From Amycolatopsis sp. FDAARGOS 1241 (lineage in GTDB: Bacteria > Actinomycetota > Actinomycetes > Mycobacteriales > Pseudonocardiaceae), in assembly GCF_016889705.1 (NCBI RefSeq), contig NZ_CP069526.1, positions 1 to 64,000 of the forward strand: a stretch of DNA of 64,000 bases, written 5' to 3'. Below the pieces are notes generated by a model, which worked only from the letters and a program-made list of their open reading frames with translations, had not been told where the DNA came from and did not search any database. The position numbers and the translations under genes are program-made. Of the stretch, positions 53,289-61,999 are shown piece after piece (the stretch's first letter is position 1; each line of letters starts with the position of its first letter).

Positions 53289-53635
53289 AGAACGACGAAG
53301 GAGTGGCGACCGTCTGGACGGCCATCGTGATCGCCGCGCTGATCGGCCTCGCGGCGGCCGGCGGCTGGCTCGCCGCGGCGGTGGCGGCCCGGCACCGCGT
53401 CGAAGCCGCGGCCGACCTGGGTGCCTTGGCCGCCGCATCGCACGCCGCCGACGGGCCGGCGCGAGCCTGCGACCGCGCCCGCGAGGTGGCCGACCACGAG
53501 GGCGCCGTGGTCACAGCCTGCACCTGGCGGGAACGGGACGCGCTCGTCGAAGTCCGCGCCGGGAGTCCACCCATCCCGGGATTGCCGGCGCCGTCGGCGC
53601 GGGCCAGAGCGGGTCCGGTCGGACTGCCGGACTGA
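53285..53635 (+). CDS. TadG/TadE-like secreted helical protein (Rv3654c type)
   Basis: This 116-residue protein starts with KNDEGVATVWTAIVIAALIG, a pilin-like leader and helix. An extracytoplasmic part follows with ADLGALAAAS and two cysteines (ARACDRAR and VTACTWRE), the usual Tad-secreted pattern. GTG 53285 overlaps the TadE-like stop. It is the last gene of the tad operon and corresponds to Rv3654c. Confidence 0.85.
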   Translation: MKNDEGVATVWTAIVIAALIGLAAAGGWLAAAVAARHRVEAAADLGALAAASHAADGPARACDRAREVADHEGAVVTACTWRERDALVEVRAGSPPIPGLPAPSARARAGPVGLPD

Positions 53636-54056
53636 CCTTTGCGCCGCTCGTCCGCAACTGCTGTCGACGAGTGGCGGACCGATGTTGATCTCCGCGGTGG
53701 CCGTCCGACGGGCGGCGACGACGAGCGGCGAAGCCCGCGAGCAGCGGTAGCTGACACACGGCGAACGGTCGAAACCCGAGGTCAGAGGGGTAAATCGACA
53801 AGGTGTCCCACGGGGCGCGTGACGGGTGTCGAATGTGTCCGGCCCCGTTCCAAGGGGGTCGAGCGGTGGTTCAACGGCCGATGATCGGCAGCTCGGTATC
53901 GGTCGAACGGTGCACTACTTGGCGTTCATCGCCCAGTAACCACCGGTTGTCGCGAACCCCTTCCGCGCAATGTGCAACTTGCCGTTTAGTGAGACGTGCG
54001 CCACCAACGGCCCCGACCCGGGTGGCGCAAAACCGGAACTTGAAGGCAGGAAAGCA
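53636..54056. other. Intergenic region after the tad operon
   Basis: This 421-bp gap shows no clear gene. A 29-codon minus-strand frame (53915-54004, GTG start, ending YWAMNAK) has no good ribosome-binding site and is doubtful. The AT-richer part around 53960-54000 (TTGCCG, TTTAGT) could hold the promoter of the next gene. No strong terminator hairpin was found directly after the tad operon. Confidence 0.4.
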
Positions 54057-54674
54057 ATGTTGGACGCGAATTGGCCGGACAGCTGGCGGAGCGCCTTCCG
54101 CATCGAACTGCGGGCGGAGGCGATCGGCCTCGCGTGGCGCGGCTGGCCGGTGCTCCCGGGCGCGACCCCGGCGTCGATCACCGGTGACGACGACCTCACG
54201 TGGCGCCGGCCGGTGCCGGCCCGCGACGACTGGCGCGAGCAGATCGGCACGCACGCCCACGAGGTCGCCACCTGGTTCTCCGACCGCACCCGCAGCCTGC
54301 TCGTGGCCACCGGCACCGCGCTCGACGCCATCGAGGTCGACGACGAGCTGGGCAAGCGCGCCGCCCGGCTGCTCCGCACCCTCGGCCATCCCGCGCCGAT
54401 CGTCGCGATGCCCAACGGTCGCTGGCTCTTCCTCACCGTGCCCGCCGAAAACCTCCCCGCGGAGCTCGCGGCGCAGGCTTCCGTGCAGTGGCACGGCGCC
54501 GGCAGCTACATCCCGCTGCCGCCCTCGCCGTTCCAGCACGGCGTGGTCCACTGGCGCGTGAAGCCCGAGGTGTGCGGCTGGCAGCTGCCCGACCCGGCCG
54601 AGGTGCACGACGTCCTCGTGCGCGCCCTCAGCGACCAGCACGCACCGCTGCTCGTGGAGACCACCGCTGCGTGA
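54057..54674 (+). CDS. Primase-polymerase-like N-domain protein
   Basis: This 205-residue protein resembles the stand-alone actinobacterial bifunctional primase/polymerase N-terminal domain proteins. Shared landmarks are RGWPVLPGAT, SLLVATGTALDAIEVDDELG, NGRWLFLTVP, GSYIPLPPSPFQHGVVHWRV and the ending WQLPDPAEVHDVL. The metal-binding acidic residues of true primases are not evident, so activity is doubtful. ATG 54057 has AGGA upstream. It is convergent with the helicase gene, 42 bp apart. Confidence 0.7.
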   Translation: MLDANWPDSWRSAFRIELRAEAIGLAWRGWPVLPGATPASITGDDDLTWRRPVPARDDWREQIGTHAHEVATWFSDRTRSLLVATGTALDAIEVDDELGKRAARLLRTLGHPAPIVAMPNGRWLFLTVPAENLPAELAAQASVQWHGAGSYIPLPPSPFQHGVVHWRVKPEVCGWQLPDPAEVHDVLVRALSDQHAPLLVETTAA

Positions 54675-54716
54675 CCGGTTCCACCCCGGCACAGCAGCGT
54701 TGACAACTGAAGAGGT

Positions 54717-57700
54717 TCACGAACCACCGTGGCCGCACTGTTCCCCGTGCTGACGCAAAGCCCCGAGCACGGCATCCAGAACGGCCACCGCCCCCGCCTT
54801 GTCCAGCGGATCGTTGCCGTTCCCGCACTTCGGCGACTGGACGCAGGACGGGCACCCCGTCGGGCACTCGCAGGAGACGATCGCCTCCCGCGTTGCGGCC
54901 AGCCACGGGACAATCGCGGCATAACCGCGGTCGGCAAATCCCGCACCCCCGGGATGCCCATCGTGCACGAACACCGTCGCCTCCCCGGTGTCCTCGTGCC
55001 ACGCGGTAGACACCCCGCCGATGTCCCAGCGGTCGCACGTAGCGAACAGCGGTAGCAGGCCGATCGCCGCGTGCTCGGCGGCATGCAGAGCGCCGGGGAC
55101 GCGCGCCGGGACCAACCCGGCGCCCCCCGGCGCCCTGTCGACACCCCCGGTCCCCACCGGCGCCACCTTCCCCACCGGTGGCACCCCGGGCCCCCGCTCC
55201 TCGGGCCCGGGTGCCTCAACGTCGAGCAGGTCCCGCTCCACGGCCTGGCCCGAAGGCTCCACGGGCGTACCAGATGCCGCATCACGCTTCGCTGCGCCAC
55301 CGGATCCGCCACGGCCGGCCCCGCCCACGTCGTTGCCGGCACCTCCCGCGCCCGCAACGGAATGGCCGCCAGACTCGGCGACCCCGGCAACTTGGTCGCC
55401 GGTGGCGCCGGCGCAGCGGCCGGCCGAACCGCCACTACTCGAGCCGCCACTGCCCGAGCCGGCTGTGCCGGCACGGTCCGCGTCGGCCGCGCCGCTACTG
55501 GCGGATTCAGCGTCCGCCGAGTCACAGCCGGCCGATTCACTGCTAGTCGAGTTGGCGCTGCCGGAGGCGGTGGTACTGCTGTCGGTGTCGGGTTCAGCGC
55601 CTGCGGGGTTGGCTGAGTCACTGCCAGGCGCGTCAGCGCTGGCGGAGCTGGTGTTGTCCGGCTCGGCGGCACCGTTGTCGGAGCCGGTGTTGGTGCGGCT
55701 GCGGTCAGCTGAGTCACGGCTAGCCGAGTCGGCATTGCCCGAGGCGGCGGCACTGCTGTCAGTGCCGGGTTCAGCGGATTCGGGGTTCGCCGGGTTACCG
55801 CGAGCCAAGTCGGTGCTGTCCGGCTCGGCGACACCGCTATCGGAGCCGGAGTCAGTGGAGCTGCGGTCAGCCGAGTCACTGTTAGCCGAGTTGGGGCTGC
55901 CGGAAGCGGCGGAACCCCTGTCGGTGCCGGGTTCCGCGCAGCTGCGGTCAGCCGGGTCACCGCCAGCCCAGTCGGCGCTGGCGGAATCGGTGTTGTCCGG
56001 ATCGGCGGCACCACTGTCGGAGCCAGCAGAGGTGCGGTCAGCAGGGGCGGGGCCGGCCGAGCGGTCACCGGCAGCGACATCGGCAAGGTCCGCGTCGGCA
56101 TCGCTGCCGGCCGAGTCATCGCCCGTGGGGCGGTCGGCTGAGGCGGTGCCCGGCGAATCGGTTCCAGCCGAGCAGTCGGCAGGGTCGGCGCCGGACCACG
56201 CAGCCGCGTCGCCGGAGCTTGAAGTGCCACTCGGCCCAAGGGGCGCCGCGGATTCGGTCCCCACCCGAGCATCCCCGGTCACCGTCCGGTGCGGGGGGCC
56301 GAGCAGGTCGTCGGACAGCGTGTACCAGACGGCGCGCGTGTGCAGGCTCTGCTCAGGCAGATCGAGTGGCGTGTGGTCCAGCACCTCGCCGGACGGGCGC
56401 CGCCGCAGGTAGCCGACGACCTGCGACGTCACCGCGACTTCGCCGAGGCACACGGTGACGCCGCCGTGGCGGCACCGCTGTTCGGTGGCCAGCACGGAGA
56501 TGTCCACGACCTCCCGCGGCGATGTGTGCCAGTCCGGGTCCTCCGCGTGCACGAGCGCGAGCCCCGTCTCGAGGTCGAGCTCGTCGACGACGTACGACGA
56601 GCCCTGGTGCAGGTACACCGCGCCCGGGTGGACGGCGTAGCACGCCGAGCCCGGGTCGACCGTGCCGAGCATGCGGCCGGAGTCCGCCTCGACGACGGCG
56701 ACCTGGTCGCCGCCCGAGCCGCGGATGCCGACTTCCGCATGGGGGCGGTCGCGCGAAGTCCAGTACCAGCCGCTGGAACGGCGGCGCAGGAGCTTCTCCG
56801 CAGCCAGGTCCGCCAGCACGTCCCGGGCCGCGGCGCCGCCGAACATCGCCAGCTCCGGTTCGGTCAGCGGCAGTTCCGCGACGGCGCACGCGAGCTGCGG
56901 ACCCAGCACGTACGGGTTCGTCGGGTCGAGCACCGCCGTTTCCACGGGACGATCCAGCAGCGCCGCCGGGTGGTGCACGAGGTAGGTGTCCAGCGGGTCG
57001 TCGCGCGCGATGAACACCACCAGCGCTTCGTCGCCCGACCGGCCGGCGCGCCCGGCCTGCTGCCAGAACGACGCCAATGTGCCCGGGTACCCGGCGAGCA
57101 CCACTGCGTCGAGACCCGCGATGTCGACGCCGAGCTCCAGCGCGTTCGTCGTCGCTACCCCCAGCAGCCGGCCGGACAGCAGAGCTGACTCCAGCGCCCG
57201 CCGCTCCTCCGGCAGGAAGCCGGATCGGTACGCCGCAACCGTTTCCGCCAACGCTGGGTCCACTTCGGACAGCAGCCGCCGCGCGCCCAGCGCCGTCAGC
57301 TCCGCCCCGCGCCGCGAACGCACGAAAGCCAGCGAACGCGCGCCCTCCACCACGAGGTCCGTGAGGATCCGCGACGCCTCCACACCCGCCGAACGCCGGA
57401 CCGGCGCGCCGTTCTCGCCCGTCAGCTCGTCGAGCAGCGGCGGCTCCCACAACGCGACCGTCCGCGCGCCCCGGGGGGACGCGTCTTCGGTCACCGCCTC
57501 GCACGCCACCCCGGTGAGCCGCGACGCGAACTCCGCCGGCGAAGCCGTGGTCGCCGACGCCAGCACGAACACCGGCGAAGCCCCGTAGTGCGCCGCGACC
57601 CGGCGCAGGCGGCGCAGCAGCAGCGCGACGTGCGAACCGAACACCCCGCGGTAGCTGTGGCACTCGTCCACCACCACGTAGGCGAGGTGCTTGAAAAACT

Positions 57701-58223
57701 GGGTCCACCGCGAATGTGCCGACAGGATCCCGCGGTGGAGCATGTCGGGGTTCGTGAACACCCAGTTCGCGTGCGCGCGCACCCAGTCGCGCTCCGTCAT
57801 CGGCGTGTCACCGTCGAACGACGCCGCTCGCACCCCCGGCAAGTCCAAAGAGGACACCGAACGCAGCTGGTCGGCGCCCAGCGCCTTCGTCGGCGACAGG
57901 TACAGCGCGGTGGCGCTCGAACCCGTGGCCAGTTCGGACAGCACGGGCAGCTGGTAGGCCAGCGACTTCCCCGATGCCGTGCCCGTCGACACCACCACGT
58001 GCATGCCCCCGTGCGCGTGCGAGGCCGCCGTGACCTGGTGCTGCCACGGCTTCTCCACCCCCGACGCCGCGAACGCCGACACCACCGCCGGCGCCGCCCA
58101 CTCCGGCCACGGCGCGAACCCCGCCGGACGCGCGGGCAATTGTGCCACGTGCGTCACCGGGTTCTCGTTCACCGGCACCCCCGCCGTGACCCGGCTGAGC
58201 AGCCTCCGTCCTCGCTCGACCAC
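54717..58223 (-). CDS. DEAH-box helicase (Rv3649/MrfA type) with a large repeat insertion
   Basis: This helicase is about 1,168 residues, against about 770 in the M. tuberculosis homologue. Motif I STGTASGKS (about 78), motif II DECH (about 188), motif III LASATT and motif VI QQAGRAGRSG (about 390) are present. The C-terminal domain has a four-Cys zinc site (CECPTGCPSCVQSPKC), as in the DNA-repair helicase MrfA. Residues about 645-1042 are an in-frame Ser/Asp/Ala/Gly-rich repeat insertion within the C-terminal domain, just before VPGALHAAEHAAIGLLP. GTG 58223 is preferred; GTGs at 58286 and 58178 are possible. The neighbouring cspA found in M. tuberculosis is absent. Confidence 0.88.
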   Translation of the reverse strand: MVERGRRLLSRVTAGVPVNENPVTHVAQLPARPAGFAPWPEWAAPAVVSAFAASGVEKPWQHQVTAASHAHGGMHVVVSTGTASGKSLAYQLPVLSELATGSSATALYLSPTKALGADQLRSVSSLDLPGVRAASFDGDTPMTERDWVRAHANWVFTNPDMLHRGILSAHSRWTQFFKHLAYVVVDECHSYRGVFGSHVALLLRRLRRVAAHYGASPVFVLASATTASPAEFASRLTGVACEAVTEDASPRGARTVALWEPPLLDELTGENGAPVRRSAGVEASRILTDLVVEGARSLAFVRSRRGAELTALGARRLLSEVDPALAETVAAYRSGFLPEERRALESALLSGRLLGVATTNALELGVDIAGLDAVVLAGYPGTLASFWQQAGRAGRSGDEALVVFIARDDPLDTYLVHHPAALLDRPVETAVLDPTNPYVLGPQLACAVAELPLTEPELAMFGGAAARDVLADLAAEKLLRRRSSGWYWTSRDRPHAEVGIRGSGGDQVAVVEADSGRMLGTVDPGSACYAVHPGAVYLHQGSSYVVDELDLETGLALVHAEDPDWHTSPREVVDISVLATEQRCRHGGVTVCLGEVAVTSQVVGYLRRRPSGEVLDHTPLDLPEQSLHTRAVWYTLSDDLLGPPHRTVTGDARVGTESAAPLGPSGTSSSGDAAAWSGADPADCSAGTDSPGTASADRPTGDDSAGSDADADLADVAAGDRSAGPAPADRTSAGSDSGAADPDNTDSASADWAGGDPADRSCAEPGTDRGSAASGSPNSANSDSADRSSTDSGSDSGVAEPDSTDLARGNPANPESAEPGTDSSAAASGNADSASRDSADRSRTNTGSDNGAAEPDNTSSASADAPGSDSANPAGAEPDTDSSTTASGSANSTSSESAGCDSADAESASSGAADADRAGTAGSGSGGSSSGGSAGRCAGATGDQVAGVAESGGHSVAGAGGAGNDVGGAGRGGSGGAAKRDAASGTPVEPSGQAVERDLLDVEAPGPEERGPGVPPVGKVAPVGTGGVDRAPGGAGLVPARVPGALHAAEHAAIGLLPLFATCDRWDIGGVSTAWHEDTGEATVFVHDGHPGGAGFADRGYAAIVPWLAATREAIVSCECPTGCPSCVQSPKCGNGNDPLDKAGAVAVLDAVLGALRQHGEQCGHGGS
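55095..56290 (-). repeat. In-frame coding repeats inside the helicase gene
   Basis: About 1.2 kb encodes disordered Ser/Asp/Ala-rich sequence with imperfect tandem copies. The plus-strand marker GTGTTGTCCG (or its variant) lies at 55651, 55813 and 55990, and CTGCTGTC or its variant at 55576, 55753 and 55915. The spacings are 162 and 177 bp, all multiples of three (54 and 59 residues). A half-unit of about 81 bp is also visible. The outer parts are less regular and Gly/Pro-rich. Confidence 0.85.
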
Positions 58224-58499
58224 GTGCCGAAGCTTCGCACAGAGCACCGACAGAACCGACCCGAGATCGATCAAGTGAGCAATCACACAAGGTCACGGAA
58301 CGTGCTGTCACCGGGACGCGTTGCAGGGCCGCTGAGCACTACCAATACACTCCCGCAATCCACACCCTCTGTGGCGAGCGTCATGTGAGACGTGCATTGC
58401 CCGCACGGCTAGCGTGTCGATCGGTACAGATCCCATGCCAGCGCAGGCACGGCGGGTACGACGAGTCCGCGCTGGCCAACGGCGTTCCCAGGAGGACGA

Positions 58500-60761
58500 A
58501 TGTCCCGGCAGTTCCTCGCGGAGGGCGGTCTCACGCTCTCCGGGGGTGGCTACACCATCGTCGGTGTGGTCGCCGTGGTCGCCCTTGCCGCACTCGCCAT
58601 CGGTTACGTGCTGCTCAGGGAGGTGCTGGCCGCGGGCCAAGGCACCGCCAAGATGCAGGACATCGCCAAGGCGGTGCAGGAAGGTGCGGCCGCATACCTG
58701 AAGCGGCAGCGCAACACCCTCGCCATCTTCGGCGTTATCGTGTTCCTGCTGCTCTTCGCACTCCCCGCCGACGACTGGAACGAGCGCATCGGCCGCTCGA
58801 TCTTCTTCCTCGTCGGCGCGGTGTTCTCGTTCACCATCGGCTACCTCGGCATGTGGCTCGCGACGCAGGCGAACCTGCGCGTGGCGGCCGCCGCGCGCGA
58901 GGAAGGCGGGCGTGAGATCGCGATGCGCGTGGCGTTCCGCACCGGTGGCGTGGTCGGCATGATCACCGTCGGCCTCGGCCTGTTCGGTGCCGCGATCGTC
59001 GTGCTCGTGTACACGGGCCAGGCCCCGAAGGTGTTGGAGGGCTTCGGGTTCGGCGCCGCGCTGATCGCCATGTTCATGCGTGTCGGCGGCGGCATCTTCA
59101 CGAAGGCGGCCGATGTCGGCGCGGACCTCGTCGGCAAGGTGGAGCAGGGCATCCCGGAGGACGACCCGCGCAACGCCGCGACGATCGCCGACAACGTCGG
59201 TGACAACGTGGGTGACTGCGCCGGCATGGCGGCCGACCTCTTCGAGTCCTACGCGGTCATGCTCGTCGCCGCGCTGATCCTGGGCAGCTCCGCGTTCGGT
59301 TCCAGCGGCCTGATCTTCCCGCTCATCGTGCCCGCCATCGGTGTCATCACCGCCGTCATCGGCGTGTACATCACGAAGGCGCGCGCGGGCGAGGGCGGTC
59401 TCGTCACGATCAACCGCTCGTTCTACATCTCCGCGGTGATCTCCGCCGTCCTCTCGGCCGTCGCGGCGTTCGTGTACTTGCCGAGCAGCTTCTCCGACTT
59501 CGGCGCGCAGTTCGCGGGCACCAGCGGCAACCCGGCGGTCATCGCGACCGTCGCCGTGATCATCGGCATCGTGCTCGCCGCGATCATCCTGAAGCTAACG
59601 GGTTACTACACCGGTACCGAGTACAAGCCGGTCCAGGACGTCGGCAGGACGTCGGAGACCGGTGCGGCGACCGTCATCCTGTCCGGCATCTCGGTGGGCT
59701 TCGAGTCCGCTGTGTACACCGCGCTCGTGATCGGTGCCGCCGTGTTCGGCGCGTACCTGCTGGGCGGCGCCGTCGCGCTGTTCGCGGTCGCGCTCGCGGG
59801 CACCGGTCTGCTGACCACCGTCGGCGTCATCGTCGCCATGGACACCTTCGGCCCGGTTTCCGACAACGCGCAGGGCATCGCCGAGATGTCGGGCGACGTC
59901 GACGAGAAGGCCGCGCAGATCCTCACCGAGCTCGACGCGGTCGGCAACACCACCAAGGCCATCACCAAGGGCATCGCCATCGCCACGGCGGTCCTCGCGG
60001 CCACGGCGCTGTTCGGGTCCTATTCGGACGCGATCACGAAGGCCGTCGGCGGAGCGGGCACGTTCCTCGCGAACATCGTCAGCCCGCCCACGCTGGTCGG
60101 TGTGATCGTCGGTGCGGCGGTCGTGTTCCTGTTCTCCGGCCTCGCGGTCAACGCGGTGTCGCGCGCCGCGGGCGCCGTGGTGTACGAGGTGCGCCGCCAG
60201 TTCCGCGAGATCGCCGGGATCATGGAAGGCACCACCCGTCCCGAGTACGGCAAGGTCGTGGACATCGTCACGCGCGACTCGCTGCGTGAGCTCGCCACGC
60301 CGGGTCTGCTGGCGGTGTTCGCCCCGATCGCCGTCGGCTTCGGCCTCGGCACGGGTGCGCTGGCCGGTTACCTGGCGGGTGCGATCGCGACCGGCACCCT
60401 GATGGCGATCTTCCTCGCCAACTCCGGTGGTGCCTGGGACAACGCGAAGAAGCTCGTCGAAGACGGCAACCACGGTGGCAAGGGCTCCGAGGCCCACGAG
60501 GCGACCGTCATCGGTGACACCGTCGGCGACCCGTTCAAGGACACCGCCGGCCCGGCCATCAACCCGCTGATCAAGGTCATGAACCTGGTCTCGGTGCTGA
60601 TCGCGCCCGCGGTCGTGACGCTCTCGGCCGGCGGCGGCGTGGACACCACCTGGCGCATCGTGATCGCGATCGTCGCGGTCGCGGTCGTCGTCGCGGCGAT
60701 CGTCGTGTCCAAGCGGCGCGGCACGGTCATCGCGGACACCCCGGCGGAGGCGAAAGCCTGA
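58500..60761 (+). CDS. hppA: Proton-pumping membrane pyrophosphatase, K+-independent type
   Basis: This 753-residue protein has about sixteen helices and couples pyrophosphate hydrolysis to proton export. The substrate site includes FTKAADVGADLVGKVE, DDPRNAATIADNVGDNVGDC (shortened) and a C-terminal GDTVGDPFKDTAGPA. The determinant region reads GNTTKA (K at about 486), the lysine that replaces K+ in K+-independent enzymes. ATG 58500 has GGAGG upstream. A strong terminator follows. It is divergent from the helicase. Confidence 0.95.
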   Translation: MSRQFLAEGGLTLSGGGYTIVGVVAVVALAALAIGYVLLREVLAAGQGTAKMQDIAKAVQEGAAAYLKRQRNTLAIFGVIVFLLLFALPADDWNERIGRSIFFLVGAVFSFTIGYLGMWLATQANLRVAAAAREEGGREIAMRVAFRTGGVVGMITVGLGLFGAAIVVLVYTGQAPKVLEGFGFGAALIAMFMRVGGGIFTKAADVGADLVGKVEQGIPEDDPRNAATIADNVGDNVGDCAGMAADLFESYAVMLVAALILGSSAFGSSGLIFPLIVPAIGVITAVIGVYITKARAGEGGLVTINRSFYISAVISAVLSAVAAFVYLPSSFSDFGAQFAGTSGNPAVIATVAVIIGIVLAAIILKLTGYYTGTEYKPVQDVGRTSETGAATVILSGISVGFESAVYTALVIGAAVFGAYLLGGAVALFAVALAGTGLLTTVGVIVAMDTFGPVSDNAQGIAEMSGDVDEKAAQILTELDAVGNTTKAITKGIAIATAVLAATALFGSYSDAITKAVGGAGTFLANIVSPPTLVGVIVGAAVVFLFSGLAVNAVSRAAGAVVYEVRRQFREIAGIMEGTTRPEYGKVVDIVTRDSLRELATPGLLAVFAPIAVGFGLGTGALAGYLAGAIATGTLMAIFLANSGGAWDNAKKLVEDGNHGGKGSEAHEATVIGDTVGDPFKDTAGPAINPLIKVMNLVSVLIAPAVVTLSAGGGVDTTWRIVIAIVAVAVVVAAIVVSKRRGTVIADTPAEAKA

Positions 60762-60781
60762 TCCGCCGAAGCGCGAACACC

Positions 60782-60820
60782 GTCGGGGCCCGGCACGCCG
60801 CGTGCGCGCCGGGCCCCGAC
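60782..60820 (+). terminator. Terminator of hppA
   Basis: GTCGGGGCCCGGC and GCCGGGCCCCGAC form a 13-bp perfect stem 20 bp after the hppA stop. No U-tract. Confidence 0.85.
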
Positions 60821-60922
60821 GCGTGCGGTGACTCTTCCCGCGCCCCGAAGAGTGACTTGCGAATGAATCTCGGATCGGTACGGTCGGGGGCACCTGGACG
60901 TCGACGAGCAGGAGGTGTGGGG

Positions 60923-61507
60923 GTGCGGCCGCGGTTGACCGTTCTAGCCGCGCTGGTGACAGGACTCGGGATCGGCCTCGCCGGCTGCGGGCAGCAGCCA
61001 CCGGTGTCGCACATCCAGCCGGGTGGACAGGCGGACGCCGCGAGCCAGGCCGATCCGGCCGCGAGATGGGCGGACGGCTACTGCGCGGCCGTGACGCACC
61101 TCGTGCGCACGCTCTCGGCCCTGCCCACGATCGACCCCAGCTCTCCTGCGCAGGCGTCCAGGACGTCGAGCCGGCTCCTGTCCTCGGTGGTCGACGGCAT
61201 CGACCAGACCGTCGCCGGGCTCGACGATGTGGGACCGCCGCCGGTGCCGGGCGCCGACAAGGCGCGCACGGACCTGCTCAACCGGTTCTCAGCCGTGCGT
61301 CAGCGTGCCGATTCGACCCGTGAACGCCTCGACACGGCCACCGACGCGGCTGCCACGAAGGCCGCGCTGGGCGACGCGAAGGCGAGCCTCGACGACGTCG
61401 CGAAGCTCGACGTCCTCGAGGTCCTCAACGCGACGCCGGAGCTCTCGGCGGCGGGCAAGCGCGCGCCGGGCTGCCAGCAGCTCGTGGTGCCGCCGGCGCC
61501 GCGTTAG
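60923..61507 (+). CDS. Putative lipoprotein of unknown function
   Basis: This 194-residue exported protein has a signal peptide ending in the lipobox LAGC (Cys22), so it is probably lipid-anchored outside the membrane. The mature part is helical with further cysteines (GYCAAV and PGCQQL), possibly paired. GTG 60923 is chosen because AGGAGG lies 7 bp upstream; the longer frame from 60857 lacks a good site and would push the signal inward. Similar lipoproteins are common in actinobacteria without known role. It converges with marR, overlapping by 4 bp. Confidence 0.8.
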   Translation: MRPRLTVLAALVTGLGIGLAGCGQQPPVSHIQPGGQADAASQADPAARWADGYCAAVTHLVRTLSALPTIDPSSPAQASRTSSRLLSSVVDGIDQTVAGLDDVGPPPVPGADKARTDLLNRFSAVRQRADSTRERLDTATDAAATKAALGDAKASLDDVAKLDVLEVLNATPELSAAGKRAPGCQQLVVPPAPR

Positions 61508-61947
61508 AGCTCTTCGGCCAGCCGCACGAGGTAGCCGGCGAAGCGCCGGCGATCGGCCGCCGCCCAGGTGGCGGTGAGCTCGTCGAACGTCCGCCGCTGC
61601 CACTGGTGCGACGCGGCGAGCAGCTCGCGCCCGCTGTCCGTCAGCTGCAGCGACGCCCGGCGCCGGTCTTGCCCCGACGTACCGCGGGTGAGGTAGCCGG
61701 CGGCGGTCGCGTCGCGGACCAGGCGGCTGGCACCCGAGTGGTCGAGGCCCAGGTGGTGCGCGACGGTCGCGACCGTCACCTCACCGGGGTGTGCGCCGAC
61801 TGTGTCGACGGCTTCCACCGCCAGGATGTGCTGAACGTGGCGCTGTTCGCCCATCAGCTCGGCCGCCGTGCGGGTGGTCCACCGCCGTGACCAGTGCCTG
61901 ACCAGGCGGAAGAGTGCGGGCCCGGCTTCTTCGAGAGGAGCTGTCAC
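61504..61947 (-). CDS. MarR-family transcriptional regulator
   Basis: This 147-residue winged-helix regulator has recognition region VATVAHHLGLDHSGASRLVR and wing TSGQDRRRASLQLTDSGREL. MarR proteins usually repress adjacent exporters until a ligand binds. GTG 61947 is preferred; an ATG further upstream overlaps the operator palindrome. The divergent MFS gene is frameshifted, so the regulator may now control only itself. Confidence 0.85.
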   Translation of the reverse strand: MTAPLEEAGPALFRLVRHWSRRWTTRTAAELMGEQRHVQHILAVEAVDTVGAHPGEVTVATVAHHLGLDHSGASRLVRDATAAGYLTRGTSGQDRRRASLQLTDSGRELLAASHQWQRRTFDELTATWAAADRRRFAGYLVRLAEEL

Positions 61948-61967
61948 GGTACTCAGAGTACCTCGAC

Positions 61968-61986
61968 TGTATGCGTTTCGCATACA
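61968..61986. promoter_or_regulatory. MarR operator palindrome
   Basis: TGTATGCGTTTCGCATACA is a perfect 19-bp inverted repeat (8-bp arms, TTT centre) between marR and the divergent MFS gene, the classic place for a MarR operator. Confidence 0.75.
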
Positions 61987-61999
61987 TAACGTGTGCGAT

